Assembly (NCBI GenBank): GCA_932521035.1
Contig: OW051497.1
Location: 124,001-188,000, forward strand
DNA: 64,000 nucleotides
Direction: 5' to 3'
From: Oscheius dolichura
Lineage: Eukaryota; Nematoda; Chromadorea; Rhabditida; Rhabditidae
The notes under the pieces are model-generated. The model was not told the DNA's origin. It did not search any database and saw only the letters and a program-made list of their open reading frames with translations. A program made the translations under genes and the position numbers. Every line of letters starts with the position of its first letter. Position 1 is the stretch's first letter. Positions 1 through 13,406 of the stretch are shown here, piece after piece.

Positions 1-1358
1 GCAGCGTTCTTTTTCTTCTCCATTCATCGTGAAAATGAAAAGAAGTTCAAGCTATTCTCGTACACTCCGGGGCGTAGTATTCTACGGAGTATGATGATCT
101 TCACCCAAATGAATAGGAATGAAGAGAGATGATTGTTTGATTTATCCGAGTTCCCCTATAAATGCCCTCATTTTTCCCCGGCAGTATAATGGAGTATAAT
201 TTCTGATAAGGTTAAGTTCTCCTCAATTTTGCGAACAAAGAAAGGGCATACGTGGGCAGCGTAAAATAATCCGTTCTCTTGAATTCGGCCTTTCGATTGT
301 ATTCTGCCCCCTCCAACTACACAATTGTAGACTGAGATTGTGCGCTTGGTCTCATTATTTCTGGCAAACAACTTTTGGCGGCAAAGCTTATCAGACTTCT
401 AGGAACGTTGTCTTTTCTTGGGGAAGACTTCCTGTCTCGAGGGAACGAAGAAAATCGTACATCTGACGTGACAGGAGGTTATTCTGGTGGGAACACTTTT
501 TCCCGTTATTCTGCCAGAAAATAACAGTTTACTTGCTTGGCTGACGTCCGTAGACGTGGTAATTAGATGACTTTGCCCGGGGGATGGTTATATTTGCCCC
601 GTTCTCGCACCCCGAGGCAATTATATTCGAAAAGGGCTTTTAACCCACACAGTCTCTAACCGAAAGATGGAAAGATTGGGAGAGGGCATCTTCGTCGTCG
701 TCACCGAGGAGTAAACAGAAGAAAGCCGTTTTAGAGTGCATCAACAGTTCGTGAACGACTGCAGGGCGACTTTCAACACAAATCCTCGATAGAAGACGAC
801 TAACTATGCTAAGCTACAATCAGTTCAAGCTGTACACAAGATATTAGCTCAAAACAGATACCGAGAATGGTGATACTAATATTTCCGAGGAGATCTTCGT
901 CTTTAACTATATAGACTAGATTTGCCTAGTTTTATTGAGAGGGGGGCCGACGCCCCCGTTTTGTGTTGGCGGAGGCTCCTCGTTAGGGTCTTTTCGTCCC
1001 CTTGGGTTTGGTCGAAATCTCCGGATATGACAAAACGAAAAGCGAAACCATTTTTGACAGTTGGCTGACCGAAGCAGGCCGCTTATAGAAAATGGCTTAA
1101 CTTTGGTAAAGTGCTGTCGATTCGTCACTGTTACGTACCAGAGCTTAGCAAAAAATAAATCGCCAATACGCCAAGAAACGCCATCGAATATAATATATAT
1201 TAAAACTAACTCTCAATTTTAAACTAAAAAATTTGCATATTCCACACAAACAAATAAAACAAAAATTGTAAATGTCTTTTAAAAATTTCTAAATATATTT
1301 TTTCATATAACAATTGTAGTGTTTTTCTTTAATCGGTCTTCCGGTAGGAAGACGGCTT
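1..1358. other. left-edge stretch without a recognised gene
   Basis: I see no coding exon with good splice signals on either strand. The open frames here are short and lack recognisable domains. The last 200 bases are AT-rich and precede the signal-peptide exon at 1359. Confidence 0.5.
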
Positions 1359-2400
1359 ATGCGATGGCTTATTGTGACTGTCGCAATTTTTTGTGCTCTG
1401 TTAACCCCCGTATCGCGATTAAAGGATCATGGAGACCAATATGACATGGTGGCGCTTCCGTTCTGCTCCATCGAACTACAGATTAATCACTTTCCATCTA
1501 TAGTTTTCGAAAAAAGCCTTGCAGTCGCTGGTAAGATAATTTCCTGTTTTTTTCTGCTTGACATTAACGGACGTTGAAATTGAACGGTTGTAGAAAGAAC
1601 GGTGACCAAATCTTTGAGAACAGCCTGATGTGCGTGAATAAATCAAAAAACACGGGATACGTCATGGAAAATCTGAAAAAGTTTCTATTTCTGACAAGAA
1701 AATTCTCCTTCCGGTATTATCGCCGTTCCTGTCAATTCTATTCATAATAGTGCAAGGAGATTAGTGTTCGCTGTACGAAACCGTCTTCACATAATGGTTA
1801 TGTACTTGTCTGTGGCATTTCGAGAAGGTTAACGACATGTTTCTCTTCTGATACGAAGAGGAAAAGTTCACCATCACATGCCCGATCCCCTTTAGTTCCC
1901 GGTAAACGAGAAAACATTAATAATCAGGCTTCACATTGAGGAAGTGTGCTCCATTGAAGAAAGACTACCTGCTTTCAGTTGGGAGAGCAGAGCTCCTAAT
2001 TAGGAATGAATCTGTGTTTCCAAAAAGAATGACGGGTAAAATATAGAGCAAAGTTCGTTGATAAAACAATTGCCTGACCTTTATACAGACGCCGACTCTA
2101 AATCATTCTGGTTTTCAAAAATTCCGAGGAAATCTGCCCTTCGATTAAAAATGATGTCAAAAGTCTCAGCCTGCGTAGTGCCGACACAGGTGTCCTTCTA
2201 GTTTGCTAGCTTCACAAGATTATTTTTAATTTTGATGTGATTTTGCACGTCATTGGAACGCCGTCTTGTAGAGAATACTACAAACAGCCTGAAATAACAT
2301 GCCGAGAGATTCTTTGTTTTTCAGATTAACAGCAGGTGTTTGAAAGAGGCTATTGTAACGCAAGACGAGGACTTCAAAAATCGTTGTCTAACCTTTTCAT
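1359..2400 (+). CDS. candidate N-terminal exons of a secreted or membrane protein
   Basis: The exon at 1359-1530 starts with ATG and encodes a good signal peptide (MRWLIVTVAIFCALLTPVS), then a short extracellular stretch ending at a GTAAG donor. An exon at 2089-2189 follows in matching phase (first residues DADSKSFWFSKIPRKSA), bounded by TTATACAG and GGTGTCC. A further exon may begin at 2325 after TTTTTCAG (INSRCLKEAIVTQDED). A separate open stretch near 1595-1680 (KNGDQIFENSLMCVNKS) looks coding but does not fit the phase of exon 1, so it may be an alternative exon or chance. I do not recognise the protein. It may belong with the membrane-protein exons ending at 4586, but the connecting exons were not resolved and the small gene at 3140-3660 lies between them. 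Confidence 0.4.
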
Positions 2401-3139
2401 GAATCCTGGCTAGGCTAGTAAATGGAAACTCTAAGGTCGTTATTTGATGCTTGCTTTAGTGGTTGTTATTCTCACATTCGCATTAATCCTTTTCCTTAGA
2501 GGAATAATAAAAACATTAGTTTTGTTGCCAGAGGGCCGCCAATTGTAGCGATAACAGTGTTTTCGTAGAAGTCCTTGAAACAACTGAATAATCCAATTCT
2601 TATTTGCAGAATTGAACGGGGGAATTGAAAGTTTCCCAGGGATTAGGTATTTTCACTCCCGCTGATACGAATTGGCATTCATGACAAAATGTGTCATCCT
2701 TCAGAGCAGAAACCATCTTTATGTTTCAGCAAAAGAGAGTCACTTCAGAGATTACGCTGAGTAGTTTTTGCAGGTGGTGCCAGGCACCGTGCTGGGGCCA
2801 ATTACAGATAGTGTGGCCAAGCTGATCTTCAGTTTCCTAGTAAGCAAGGATTGAACGGAGACCGTCAAAGGCAGATCTCCTTCTGAAAAAAAATCAGAAT
2901 ATACACAAGAACGGATAAGTCCGGCGTGCGAGAACGAGCAAAAACGGACATGGCGTAAAACTGGAGATATAGAGAACATTGGGAACATTAGGGAACATTG
3001 GACCCAGAATTGGCCTCTACATTTTCCTAACCAAAAGGGAGTGAAAAACTCCGCTAGAGGGTATATTTCAAAGAAAAAGTAGCGGGCATGACAGTCTCGT
3101 GGTGTCATAATGAGTTGGTCATCTCTACTCTCACAGACG

Positions 3140-3660
3140 ATGAATGTCAAGACGAATCCTGATGACACAACCAAGAAGATGAAAGGGTTGTACCCCGATA
3201 GTATGTGAGTAACGATGATCGGACTTTAAAAAGGGCACATGGACTTTCAGTCGCTCCTCGCGGTCCTTCAGTCGCCCCCGAAATAGTGCATCAAAAAAGT
3301 TCGCGGGCATTCTGTCGCCCCTCAGTAGCAAACGACTTTTACTTTATTTTATCGGGAAAGACTCCCAAAAGTCGCGCCTCCATGATGATCGGTATACCTT
3401 CGAAGTTCGCAACGCCTTTCTTCACCTGATTTGGGATTACATTTTGAACCAAAATCACATTATTAACGTCACTCCCCTTTCGTAAGTTATTTATTACAAA
3501 CGACTAGATCACCCCAATGTGCCTCTAACCTTCGTAAATTCACTATTATAGGACCGATTTGGAATCCGTAACCAACCGCCTCCGCTTGATCCTCCTTCTT
3601 CAGCAGCTTCTCGATCTCAATAACAAGATCGACGAAAGTATTGGATACCATCTAAACTAA
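3140..3660 (+). CDS. very small helical protein, cluster member 1
   Basis: There are two exons. The first starts ATGAATGTC at 3140, just after an acceptor-like CTCTCACAG, and ends at a GTGAGTAACG donor near 3206. The second begins after ACTATTATAG at about 3553 and ends with TAA at 3658-3660. The predicted protein is about 57 residues. Its second half is one strongly amphipathic, leucine-rich helix (TDLESVTNRLRLILLLQQLL and on). The intron of about 345 bases is longer than usual here and might hide another exon. It resembles the second half of cluster member 3 at 5529: a D-x-E start, Arg-Leu after six or seven residues and a final Ser-Ile. I do not recognise a family. The coding call rests on splice phase and helix pattern only. 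Confidence 0.45.
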
Positions 3661-4019
3661 TCAAAAGATACCAGTATTATACAAAAACTGTTATATATTG
3701 GGAGTTCTTTTTCAAACGTGCCTATTTTATGATATTTTAAGATTGGTTCGAGAATAAAAGATCGTACAGAGCGCATCCTTATAATCCGTTTTATCCACTG
3801 AATCTATTCAGCCTACTTACTAGGAAAAAAGCATTTGTGTGACTGTCCGGATATAGGAATTGCAGAAAAAAGAGAGTCCGTGCCAGGCACAAGCAGACAC
3901 CAAAGAATAAGGAAAAACGGAACAAATTTCAGGAATGGGGGAGCGGAGAAAACGGTTAGACTGACTGTTACAGCGTACTATCCCAGATCCTTTAGACGTA
4001 TCACATAGATTCTAACATT

Positions 4020-4586
4020 TTGCAACTTTCCCGTCCCTCGATTTCCGTAGTTGTGGGAAAGGTCACCAACTATACAGAGGAAGACGGTTACCACGGAAAC
4101 ACTACGGAATTTCACAAGGTAAATGGCGTGACTTTAACTACAATTTCCTATCAAAACAGGAGAGAGAGATTGATTTTCGTAGAAGTCCTTCCAGCCACCT
4201 CTCATTACCCAGTTATCTTTACTGGTAGCAGACGGCCTCCTGGTGCCGTAGCTGTCATATTTTTTGGTCTCCTGGAAATATGAAAGTTCCAATAAAAGTG
4301 CTCTCTTTTCAGACATGACCCTAATGATATTTTACATCCTTCTGGTTATCTTTGGCTGTTCATTTGCCCTCGGAGTGTTCATGTCTGCTTTCTTCCTTAT
4401 TCACTACTGTGTAAAGAACGCGTGAGTACAGTTCACTGTCATATACTCCAAGAGTTTTACAGGATCTGCTGTCAGCCCAATACCAATTATAATGAGCTAG
4501 CAAATGCTGTTGAGATGGCTACCTTCACTTCGAAGAAGGAGGAAGAAGCAGCCATTCTTGACGAGCCCGTTCCTATCGAAGTTTGA
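4020..4586 (+). CDS. C-terminal exons of a single-pass membrane protein
   Basis: An open stretch from about 4020 encodes a beta-like extracellular segment with two N-glycosylation sequons (NYT and NTT), ending at a GTAGCA donor after VIFT. After a 70-80 base intron ending TTTTCAG, a second exon encodes one clear transmembrane helix (MIFYILLVIFGCSFALGVFM, then SAFFLIHYC). A 40-base intron (GTGAGT to TTTTACAG) leads to a final exon with an acidic cytoplasmic tail ending EEAAILDEPVPIEV and TGA at 4584-4586. All phases match. AATAAA follows the stop (near 4616). The topology is type I, extracellular domain then helix then a tail of about 40 residues. The start is not resolved and the family is unknown. 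The signal-peptide exon at 1359 is a possible 5' end. Confidence 0.55.
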
Positions 4587-4965
4587 TCCAGACAGATACC
4601 GTATGATCTCTTGAAATAAAGCAATGTTAATTCTCAATGTTCATTATTCTTAAATAAGGACTGTACTGGGTCGTCTGTTCATGAATATCACCCGTTGCAA
4701 GGGCAATTCTTACGGTGACTGGATCGAGAACAATTGTTATCCTTCCCCTGATCGTTGCATGCCCCAAAATACAAACTGGAGACGTTTTTTTCCGGCTCTT
4801 TCTTCCCCCACATGATATTGCTCATATCTACAGCAGTAGTCGCTTGATTTTCTTGCATCTGCTTTCGAGATATATTAGAATGCACGTGTGAATTTTGCGG
4901 CAAATGAATACTAAATTGTATATGATGCCAGCTCTCGTTGCATAGAACACGCTTACTGTTCCGTA

Positions 4966-5270
4966 ATGTTCCTGCACCTCGAAGATTTCGACACTGTCCA
5001 AGATATCCTAACCAGGCTCAATTATATCAGCTACGCGCAGCTTCAGCAAGCGATTGACCCGTAAGTGGCAGTTCTTTGAACCGTACCTAGGAGTAGAAAC
5101 TAATTTTTGTTTTCAGAAAAAGATCACCAGAAGAAAGAAAACTCGCAGATCGTAATTTTACACTTTCCAATGAAATCTCGAAGTTCCTTTCCGTCCTGAT
5201 CGATTACTATCTCCTGGTTCAAATTCTGGTCGATGCAATTGAAACAATGGAGCATCGTGAAAATAACTGA
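4966..5270 (+). CDS. very small helical protein, cluster member 2
   Basis: Exon 1 runs from ATG at 4966 to a GTAAGTGG donor after QAIDP. Exon 2 begins after TTGTTTTCAG near 5117 and ends with TGA at 5268-5270. The protein is about 80 residues, has no signal peptide, and is predicted as two amphipathic helices: one around residues 6-30 (DFDTVQDILTRLNYISYAQL) and one in the second half (NEISKFLSVLIDYYLLVQIL). AATAAA follows shortly after the stop. Layout, size and the position of the single intron between the two helices resemble the gene at 5529. I do not recognise a family. A small adaptor or subunit of a larger complex would be a guess. Confidence 0.6.
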
Positions 5271-5528
5271 GCATATCATGAAACGATTACTTAATAAACC
5301 CATCGATGTTTACATCTATTTGTTTGTCACTTACCTGTTATCGCCCTTTTAGACTTTCAACTTTCCCAGACACATTCATTCGAAAAGGCAATGTTTATAT
5401 TTCTCATTCCTGCTGAGTCAGGGGGCATCCCTGCCGTCGCTTCTTGGTGTTGTTGCCCTACCCGTCAATAAATGCTCACTATCCCACTATTTCCCTCTCA
5501 TAGCTTCTTTCTTTTACTATTCAGGAAT

Positions 5529-5792
5529 ATGGCAAATCCAGCTCTCCCTTCCGAGCAGGAGCGCATGCTCGCCTTCCTCGTGGTCATGGAATTCATCGAG
5601 ACAAAACGCGAGTATATTGACAGCCATCCTATTAGGTGATATCCCTTCCCAGCCTTTAAATAGGAGATTTTCAGTGATGAAGACCCCGAGGCTTGTATCC
5701 AGCGTTTGTTCGACATTTGCGAGCTCAATGTGGCCATCGAGCAGGCAGAAGTGCTCTACGACAGTATTGTTGTTAATCCCAATAGTCAGTAG
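5529..5792 (+). CDS. very small helical protein, cluster member 3
   Basis: ATG at 5529 follows an acceptor-like TTTTACTATTCAG by four bases. Exon 1 encodes MANPALPSEQERMLAFLVVM and on to SHPI. A 38-base intron (GTGATATC to TTTTCAG) is followed by exon 2, in matching phase, ending with TAG at 5790-5792. The protein is about 73 residues, acidic, with two helices and no signal peptide. The second helix (DPEACIQRLFDICELNVAIE) aligns without gaps with the leucine-rich helix of the gene at 3140. Two exons in correct phase, a typical intron and codon pattern support a real gene, although no family is recognised. Confidence 0.6.
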
Positions 5793-6189
5793 CGGCGAAC
5801 TGCTCTTAATTTCAAACAAATCTTATCTTTGACGAGTACCAACGTGCTTTTATCATGCATCTGCTTCATTATAAATTTTAATGCGTTTCTATGTCACCTT
5901 GTACGCTTTGTTCGAACAAAACCCACTGAAACATGTAATAATTTATTTCAAATAATTGAACAATTTCATCAATTTATTATTATTAAATTAAAAACACAGC
6001 ATAGTTACTGACTAAATGTTTTTTCTGTTATCACATTAATCTAAACAACGCGTTTCGACTGTTTCTACTCAATAGGTACATAGGGAGAGATCCGAGGTAA
6101 AGTAACAATTGATCAGTTAATTCACTTCAACATTTTCTTAGAGATTTTAAGAGAATTCATCATGATATTAAAAAGTATCAAAGGATGGG
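5793..6189. other. intergenic between convergent genes
   Basis: AT-rich sequence between the stop of the small gene at 5529 (plus) and the stop of the SR-rich gene (minus). I see no exon or RNA gene in it. Confidence 0.6.
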
Positions 6190-7689
6190 CTAGCTTGCCT
6201 TTTTCATAGCTTTCCTCAATAGTTCCGTTGTCCTCTTCTGGATTTCCTTTTTCATTTCTTTGGTCTTCAGCTGCTCAACAGATTTAGACCGCCTGTACTC
6301 TCCAACCAAGGTTTTTAAAATGTCACTGTATTGCTGCCTATTAATCTTCCTGTAAAAACCTTATTTAGAAAAATAATATGGTGTAAACCAACTTGTCAGT
6401 GTAATATTCCTTGACTGTTCGAATTGAATAGCTTTCAATAATCTTTGTTGCCTGATCTTTCTAAAAAGAAAAGTTTGTAATGATGAGATGAATCTGTAAC
6501 TTACATGGCCTTTATTATGGTTATCACTAGACTCTTCCTTTTCCTTTCTGTCCTCGCTTGGAGCAGAAGCTACAGGTTGAAGTGATGTCAATTGATTGGG
6601 GAGGGGAAAACCGGCAGCAGTTGCTAGAGGAAGATTCATTGGAAGGGGAACCCCCTAGACGCAGAAGTACTTTAGAAAAAAAATGAAATGTGCTTACCGC
6701 GAAGGCTGCCAGCTGCTGTTGAGCTGCTGCTTGGAGGTAAAGGGCTTGCTGGTCCTGTAAAGTCAACAAGGAGAGATTTCCCACATGGAAAGGATTTCCA
6801 TAAATAGAACCATAATCAGGAGGGGCTTGAGGCGGTAAAACACCCAGAACGCCATTATTTGAATTACCAACGGCAGCCACGGGTGCCTGAAGGAATGGAA
6901 ACGTTTAAATGATGGGATAATAGGCTCGCCTGTATTGTAGGCTTATTAGTTTCCTTGCGGTCCCGTTCTCGACGATCCTTTTTGTCTTTCCTCTCTCGCT
7001 CTTCCTTGTGACGGTCGTCTCTTTTCTTCTCCTCTCGCTTATGTCGATCGTCTTTCTTGTCCTTATTTCTGGGTGAACGGGACCGGGATCGTCGTTTATC
7101 CTTCTTCTTGCGTTCTTCTTCCACCTTACGCTGCTGCTCTTCCTTCATCTTTACAGCTTCTCTAAAAATAACAATTGGAGAATAGTTTGCCCGTAAAAGA
7201 TTACCTTTCTTTAACTTTCTCCTTCTTCTTGCGCTCCTCTCGCTCTTTCTTTTCCAAGTCCTTCTTATCTCGCCTTTCCCTCTCTTTGCGCACTTTTTCT
7301 TGGTGCCTCAGACTTTCTTCTGCATCGTGGTAGAGTTTCTTACGCTCCTGTTCCTTGAGTTGCGCCTCCCTGTCCTCTGCTAGCTAAAATAGACCACTAT
7401 GAACCAAAAAAGAATGACTTGCCTTCTTTTCCATCTTTTCTCTCTTCTGGTCCGCCAACGCCTTCTTTTGGGCATCCAAGAGCTGCTGGTCCGCCGCCTC
7501 CTTGTCTTGTAGTGCGAGCATGTCGATTTGCTCTTGAACTTCGGGATCCTTAAAAACAAACCATTTCTTAATTGGTTTATAATAGAAACTTACAATTTCG
7601 ATTTCGTCTAAAGGAGGATCTTCGGATTTTTGTTTTGAAGAAGTTGGCCTATCCCAGGCCGGCTTGGATTCGTCTTCTTCAATTGGCAT
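6190..7689 (-). CDS. SR-rich protein with PHRF1-like C-terminal domain
   Basis: Several exons run from ATG at 7689 to TAG at 6190-6192, with introns of about 40-50 bases. The order is: an acidic N-terminus (MPIEEDESKPAWD); a long charged Lys/Glu/Arg coiled region (EREERKKKEK type); an Arg-Ser tract (RRSRSRSPRNK) and a stretch of Lys/Asp/Arg repeats; a Gln/Ala/Pro-rich segment; then a compact C-terminal domain (VKEYYTDKKINRQQYSDILK). That last part resembles the C-terminal domain of PHRF1, which in vertebrates binds the phosphorylated RNA polymerase II tail; the match is by eye. The PHRF1 RING/PHD gene lies just upstream on the same strand, with its stop 484 bases before this ATG, so this may be the second half of a split PHRF1 or a later part of the same gene. 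The ATG directly follows AAATTCAG, a splice acceptor. A nuclear role in transcription-coupled RNA processing is inferred. Confidence 0.65.
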
Positions 7690-8172
7690 CTGAATTTACT
7701 GATTGTTTTTCTTGTAATAATTAGAAGGCAATAAGTTTAGGCAATAGTAATAAACATGTAATGAGATGAGAACTATGGCAGCGCGTCAAGGACAAATGCC
7801 GATGACCGGGAGGAGAGAGGGCACCGGGTTGGGCTCAGTTGTATATTGCCGAGTATTGATCGATGGCTAAGACACTGGCCAAGACAAGAGGGAGGTTTGG
7901 GTATGATGCGCGGAGAGAGTATAGTTTCCTATAGCTAAGGACAGGACAATTATTTGAAAAATGTGATTGTTTGTCATATCAATTAGGAAATCTTCGTGAT
8001 ACGCCGGGGCGGCGGCTGTAATGGCACAGGTGCATTGTTAAATTTCATGACGGAAACATCATGTATGTTTTTTAACTGCAGAAATCTTGCAGAAAAACGT
8101 GAATAATAAAAAACGGCGACTACTGGTCGAGATAAGGAATATTACGAAAGCGAAGTAGACTGAAAGTAAAAG
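7690..8172. other. gap between the two PHRF1-like units
   Basis: There is no minus-strand open frame of useful size. It holds either the promoter or 5' UTR of the SR-rich gene or a large intron joining it to the upstream PHRF1 exons. The bases just before 7689 read as a splice acceptor on the minus strand. Confidence 0.5.
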
Positions 8173-9941
<1,769 letters not shown>

Positions 9942-12162
9942 CCTATATTTGCTACTATTGTCGTAAAAAATAGATTGATCAAGGCAAAATGAAATATCGA
10001 AACGTGTCGCAATGATAAACGCGACTGTTCAAGGCGGCAACCTAAAGGTAGACTCATGAAGTAGTCTGCGAACGGGGCGCGTTTCCTCCAAGAGACAGAT
10101 CAAACCAACAGGGCCTGCAATTAGGGGGGCTTGCTTGGCTTAATCGATAGTGAGGGCATGTCACCTCGGCCCGGATTATAAGCACACAAATCATTAAACT
10201 CGGGGACTGAAAAATATTGGAATGTCTTCAAATATCATAAATGTTCGCTCCCGGCGAAAAACCTCTCAAAATGATGACGCAGCCATATGTACACCACGGG
10301 CACTTCTGATCTCACGCCTAGTTTTCAAACAGCTGGTACTGTTTTTTTAAACATGATTGATAGCGGGAAACTCCGGAATTTAAAGTTTGTTCACTTTTAC
10401 CTGAATATCTCCTCTTTGTGATATATTTACAATAGGCTAAACAGCTAAAATCGGAGAAGGAAAGATTAATCTGATCACGCGATCCGGCTCTGAATAAAAG
10501 AGCTGCTCTTCCGAACCAATTGAAAAAAAAATTCTCGGATTAGTCTTGAACATACGCCGGTCTCATGAAAATTTAGAGCTGGACCAGTTCAGGGTACAAT
10601 TTTCAGGGAGACAATTTAGCACCGTATTTCCGGGGTCACTTTGCACTCCTCGTTGGACTTGTTTTGTTAAAACTAAAAGGCTACTGACCTGAGGACTACA
10701 TCTTCCGACCTTCATTGTCTGGGTAGCTGTCAATCAACAATCTTTAGCCAGTCGAATGTGCAGTCTATCAGTGAGTCGGCTTCGGCTCGAAGAGAACTTC
10801 TTTTGTACAATTCTATGCTCCCCGAATTCCGGCCCTTTTTCTTTACAACCTGCAAGCCGCGAGTTTTGGTCTCTCTCTGCCTATTGTACCGTTTTTGAAC
10901 AAGATAAACGACCGTCGGGGGATTCTCCTATCTTGTGAACACTGATAATCAAGCGGCTGAAAAATAGCTTCCACATGGGTATCACACGGCGGGAGCCTGT
11001 TCACGTAGACTTCCCCGGCTGACTTCAAAAGGTTTAGCCGGTTTGAGGAATTGCCATCTGTTCTTCGTCTCTTCAAAATGTGTTGATAACGTGCACAGTG
11101 CACTTTCATACGTTTTTTCGGTGTCATGGAAAAGGAGAATCCCCGCGATAAGGCCCTGTGCGAACTTTGGCTGGTCTACACGTTCTTATAAAACGTGCTA
11201 GCCACATGTCAGATGTTCACATCGACGCCGGACCTGTTCCTATGGTAATTTTTTGCCATGCTGTTCCTTGTTGTCGCCTGCCTTACCCTACTGCCCGTGC
11301 CAACAAAGAATATTATGATGCCCCATATTTTTGTAAGAAGAGAAAGTTGACTGGACGATTATGACCCCATCCTTATCCTCACCAAAGAAGCTCCAAACAT
11401 TCTTTTACCCCTGACCAAAGTAAAAATGAGTCTTAAGTTGTTTACAGAAGCTGAAATTGGCAGCTATTGTAAACCTTATCGCAGCTGTCCATTAGGCACA
11501 TTCACCGTTCCTCTTAAAAGGGTCAGTTGCCACAACGTGTTCTTGCATTGTCCCCTATCATTTGACCTAATGATAGCAGCGTATGAAAACGTTGTTGTCT
11601 TCGAAATGGCGGTCATGACGTAGTCTAGACGCTTCGGGGAAATACCAACTGCGGATATTTATGTAACATTTCCCTGTGACTTTTATTCTGCCACTATTTG
11701 CATGACATACTATGACAGCTGCTCAAAAGATCACTTGAAGACATCCCCTTCTCGCTTTTCATAAATTTTTCGAATGGAAATCCCTGGTCGGGAAGTAGAT
11801 AATAATCTTTTCCCATTAAACTTGAAGCCTGAAAGTTTCTTCCTTGTGTATTTCGCTGCCCTCCCTGCGCACTCCGTTCTGCCCTCCCTGCGCACTCCAT
11901 TCTGCCCTCCCTGCGCACTCCGTTCTGCCCTCCCTGCGCACTCCGTTCTGCCCGTCTTCAGCTTATCAAGTACATGTTTTTATCGTGCATCTAACCCAGA
12001 CACAATGGCCTGGGTGTTCTCGTCCGATTTTCCTTGCCACCGTTGCATTTTTTTTCCTCGAGTCTTTTTGATAACTTTTATCTTTTCTAGACTCCTCCCC
12101 TCCTCACTTCATAAACATATCTGGTCAATATTTCTGCTGATAGTTTCATCAGCTCGTTCAAA
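9942..12162. other. intergenic region with one tandem repeat
   Basis: This is the upstream region of PHRF1 (minus) and of the unknown gene at 12163 (plus). No exon chain could be built. It contains the 23-base tandem repeat at 11856-11953. Confidence 0.5.
11856..11953. repeat. 23-base tandem repeat, four copies
   Basis: Four head-to-tail copies of a 23-base unit that begins CTGCCCTCCCTGCGCACTCC run from 11856 to 11947, followed by six bases of a fifth. One copy differs by a single base (CCATT instead of CCGTT). The unit is C-rich on the plus strand, unlike its surroundings. Confidence 0.95.
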
Positions 12163-12877
12163 ATGGCCGACGCCCTAACTAAAAATAAAGGAGCAATAAA
12201 TGTGAGTTCACTTCTCCCTTTCAGTCATTTTTATTTGCTGTTCAGGAGGATTTCGTAGTGGATCTGCTGGCTGCGTCTCCCTCTTTGGACTATTATTTCC
12301 AAGCCATTCAAGGTCTCAACAATCTCCGAGCAGGGAAAAGGCCGAAGGGTCTCTCTCCCAAAGCTGTCTACAACGCCTTTTTGGGCCATCTGGTCAGGGG
12401 AGAAGTCTCCACCATGCACATCCGCCTCGCTCCCAACTCTCTTCTAAAAGCAAACATTAAAGTTAGAGGGTCAGAAAAAGTATACCAAGGTAAGGAACAG
12501 TATAGAGTAACAGTACGGGATAATTTACAGTTCCTATCTTGGATACGGACGATGATACCATTTGGTGCCAGCCCCGAATGTACCGGGGGTTCCACTTCAA
12601 CGGCTTCAAGGGAGGCAGCATCGCCCACCGCTTCACCCTCGATCATCTGATCATCACTATCGAAGACGTAAACACCTCCTTCCCCATGTTCACTGGAGGA
12701 GAACTCCTAAACATGAAGTACAAGAAGGCTACGGTTTTCGGCCTTCTGGACACCTACTACGTGGACACCTTGAAAAGGAAATGTAGAGATACTACTTTCC
12801 TTCCCGAGACTAAACAAAAACCTCTGCTTTCTGCAACATTTGACTATTTGGATTTCACCGCTGTCATTCTTTATTGA
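12163..12877 (+). CDS. unrecognised protein, three exons
   Basis: Exon 1 (ATG at 12163, good AAAATGG context) encodes MADALTKNKGAIN and ends at GTGAGT. Exon 2 starts after TTCAG at about 12246 and runs to VYQ. Exon 3 starts after a 40-base intron ending TTACAG at about 12530 and ends with TGA at 12875-12877. Phases are consistent and give about 210 residues. There is no signal peptide or membrane helix. The second half (FHFNGFKGGSIAHRFTLDHL) alternates hydrophobic and polar residues as a beta-sandwich would. I do not recognise a family. Clean splice structure and codon pattern make it a confident gene of unknown role. It converges with the DEG/ENaC gene. Confidence 0.85.
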
Positions 12878-13406
12878 ACTCACTGGCAGTTTTTTGTATA
12901 TATTGAATGTAACTTAAACTGTAAGCACATTTCTATTTGAAAATGATGAATCTGGTGTTATTTTGCACTTCTTCGGGTTATCGGGGAGGTCGGAGGACAG
13001 TTCGAAGTAACGCCGGTCTGGAAATGTCAGTTAATCTGGCTGAGGAGATGACCAAGAGTGGCTATTTCCGGTAAAAAGTGTCGAAAGAATAAAACCGGCT
13101 GATTAGAATGCCTCTGACCCGTTGCACCGGGAACAGTTATTTTTGGCTTTTCGATAAGTATGGTCTGCATGGGTGGTAAACACTTTTTCTGCCTCATTTA
13201 TAGCCACCCTGTAATAAACAGCTCCTGCAACCGGTGCAAGATGACCAATGAAGTATAGAGAAGAGAAATCAAGAAAGAATAAAGTGAACTATTTATTTAC
13301 AGATAAAGTTTTAACCGTTGTATGATATGACAATTCGCATCTATCTATCCGTTCCATTACCGCTGTCAGTTTCTTTTTCCCGTGGAAATTCACTGCCAAA
13401 TGAGTC
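12878..13406. other. intergenic between convergent stops
   Basis: This holds the 3' ends of the unknown gene (plus) and the DEG/ENaC channel (minus). I see no further gene. Confidence 0.6.

Noticed and set aside
11694-12178. Open frames over the 23-base tandem repeat
   Set aside because: The repeat is not a multiple of three and gives open frames on both strands, as expected by chance for this C-rich unit.
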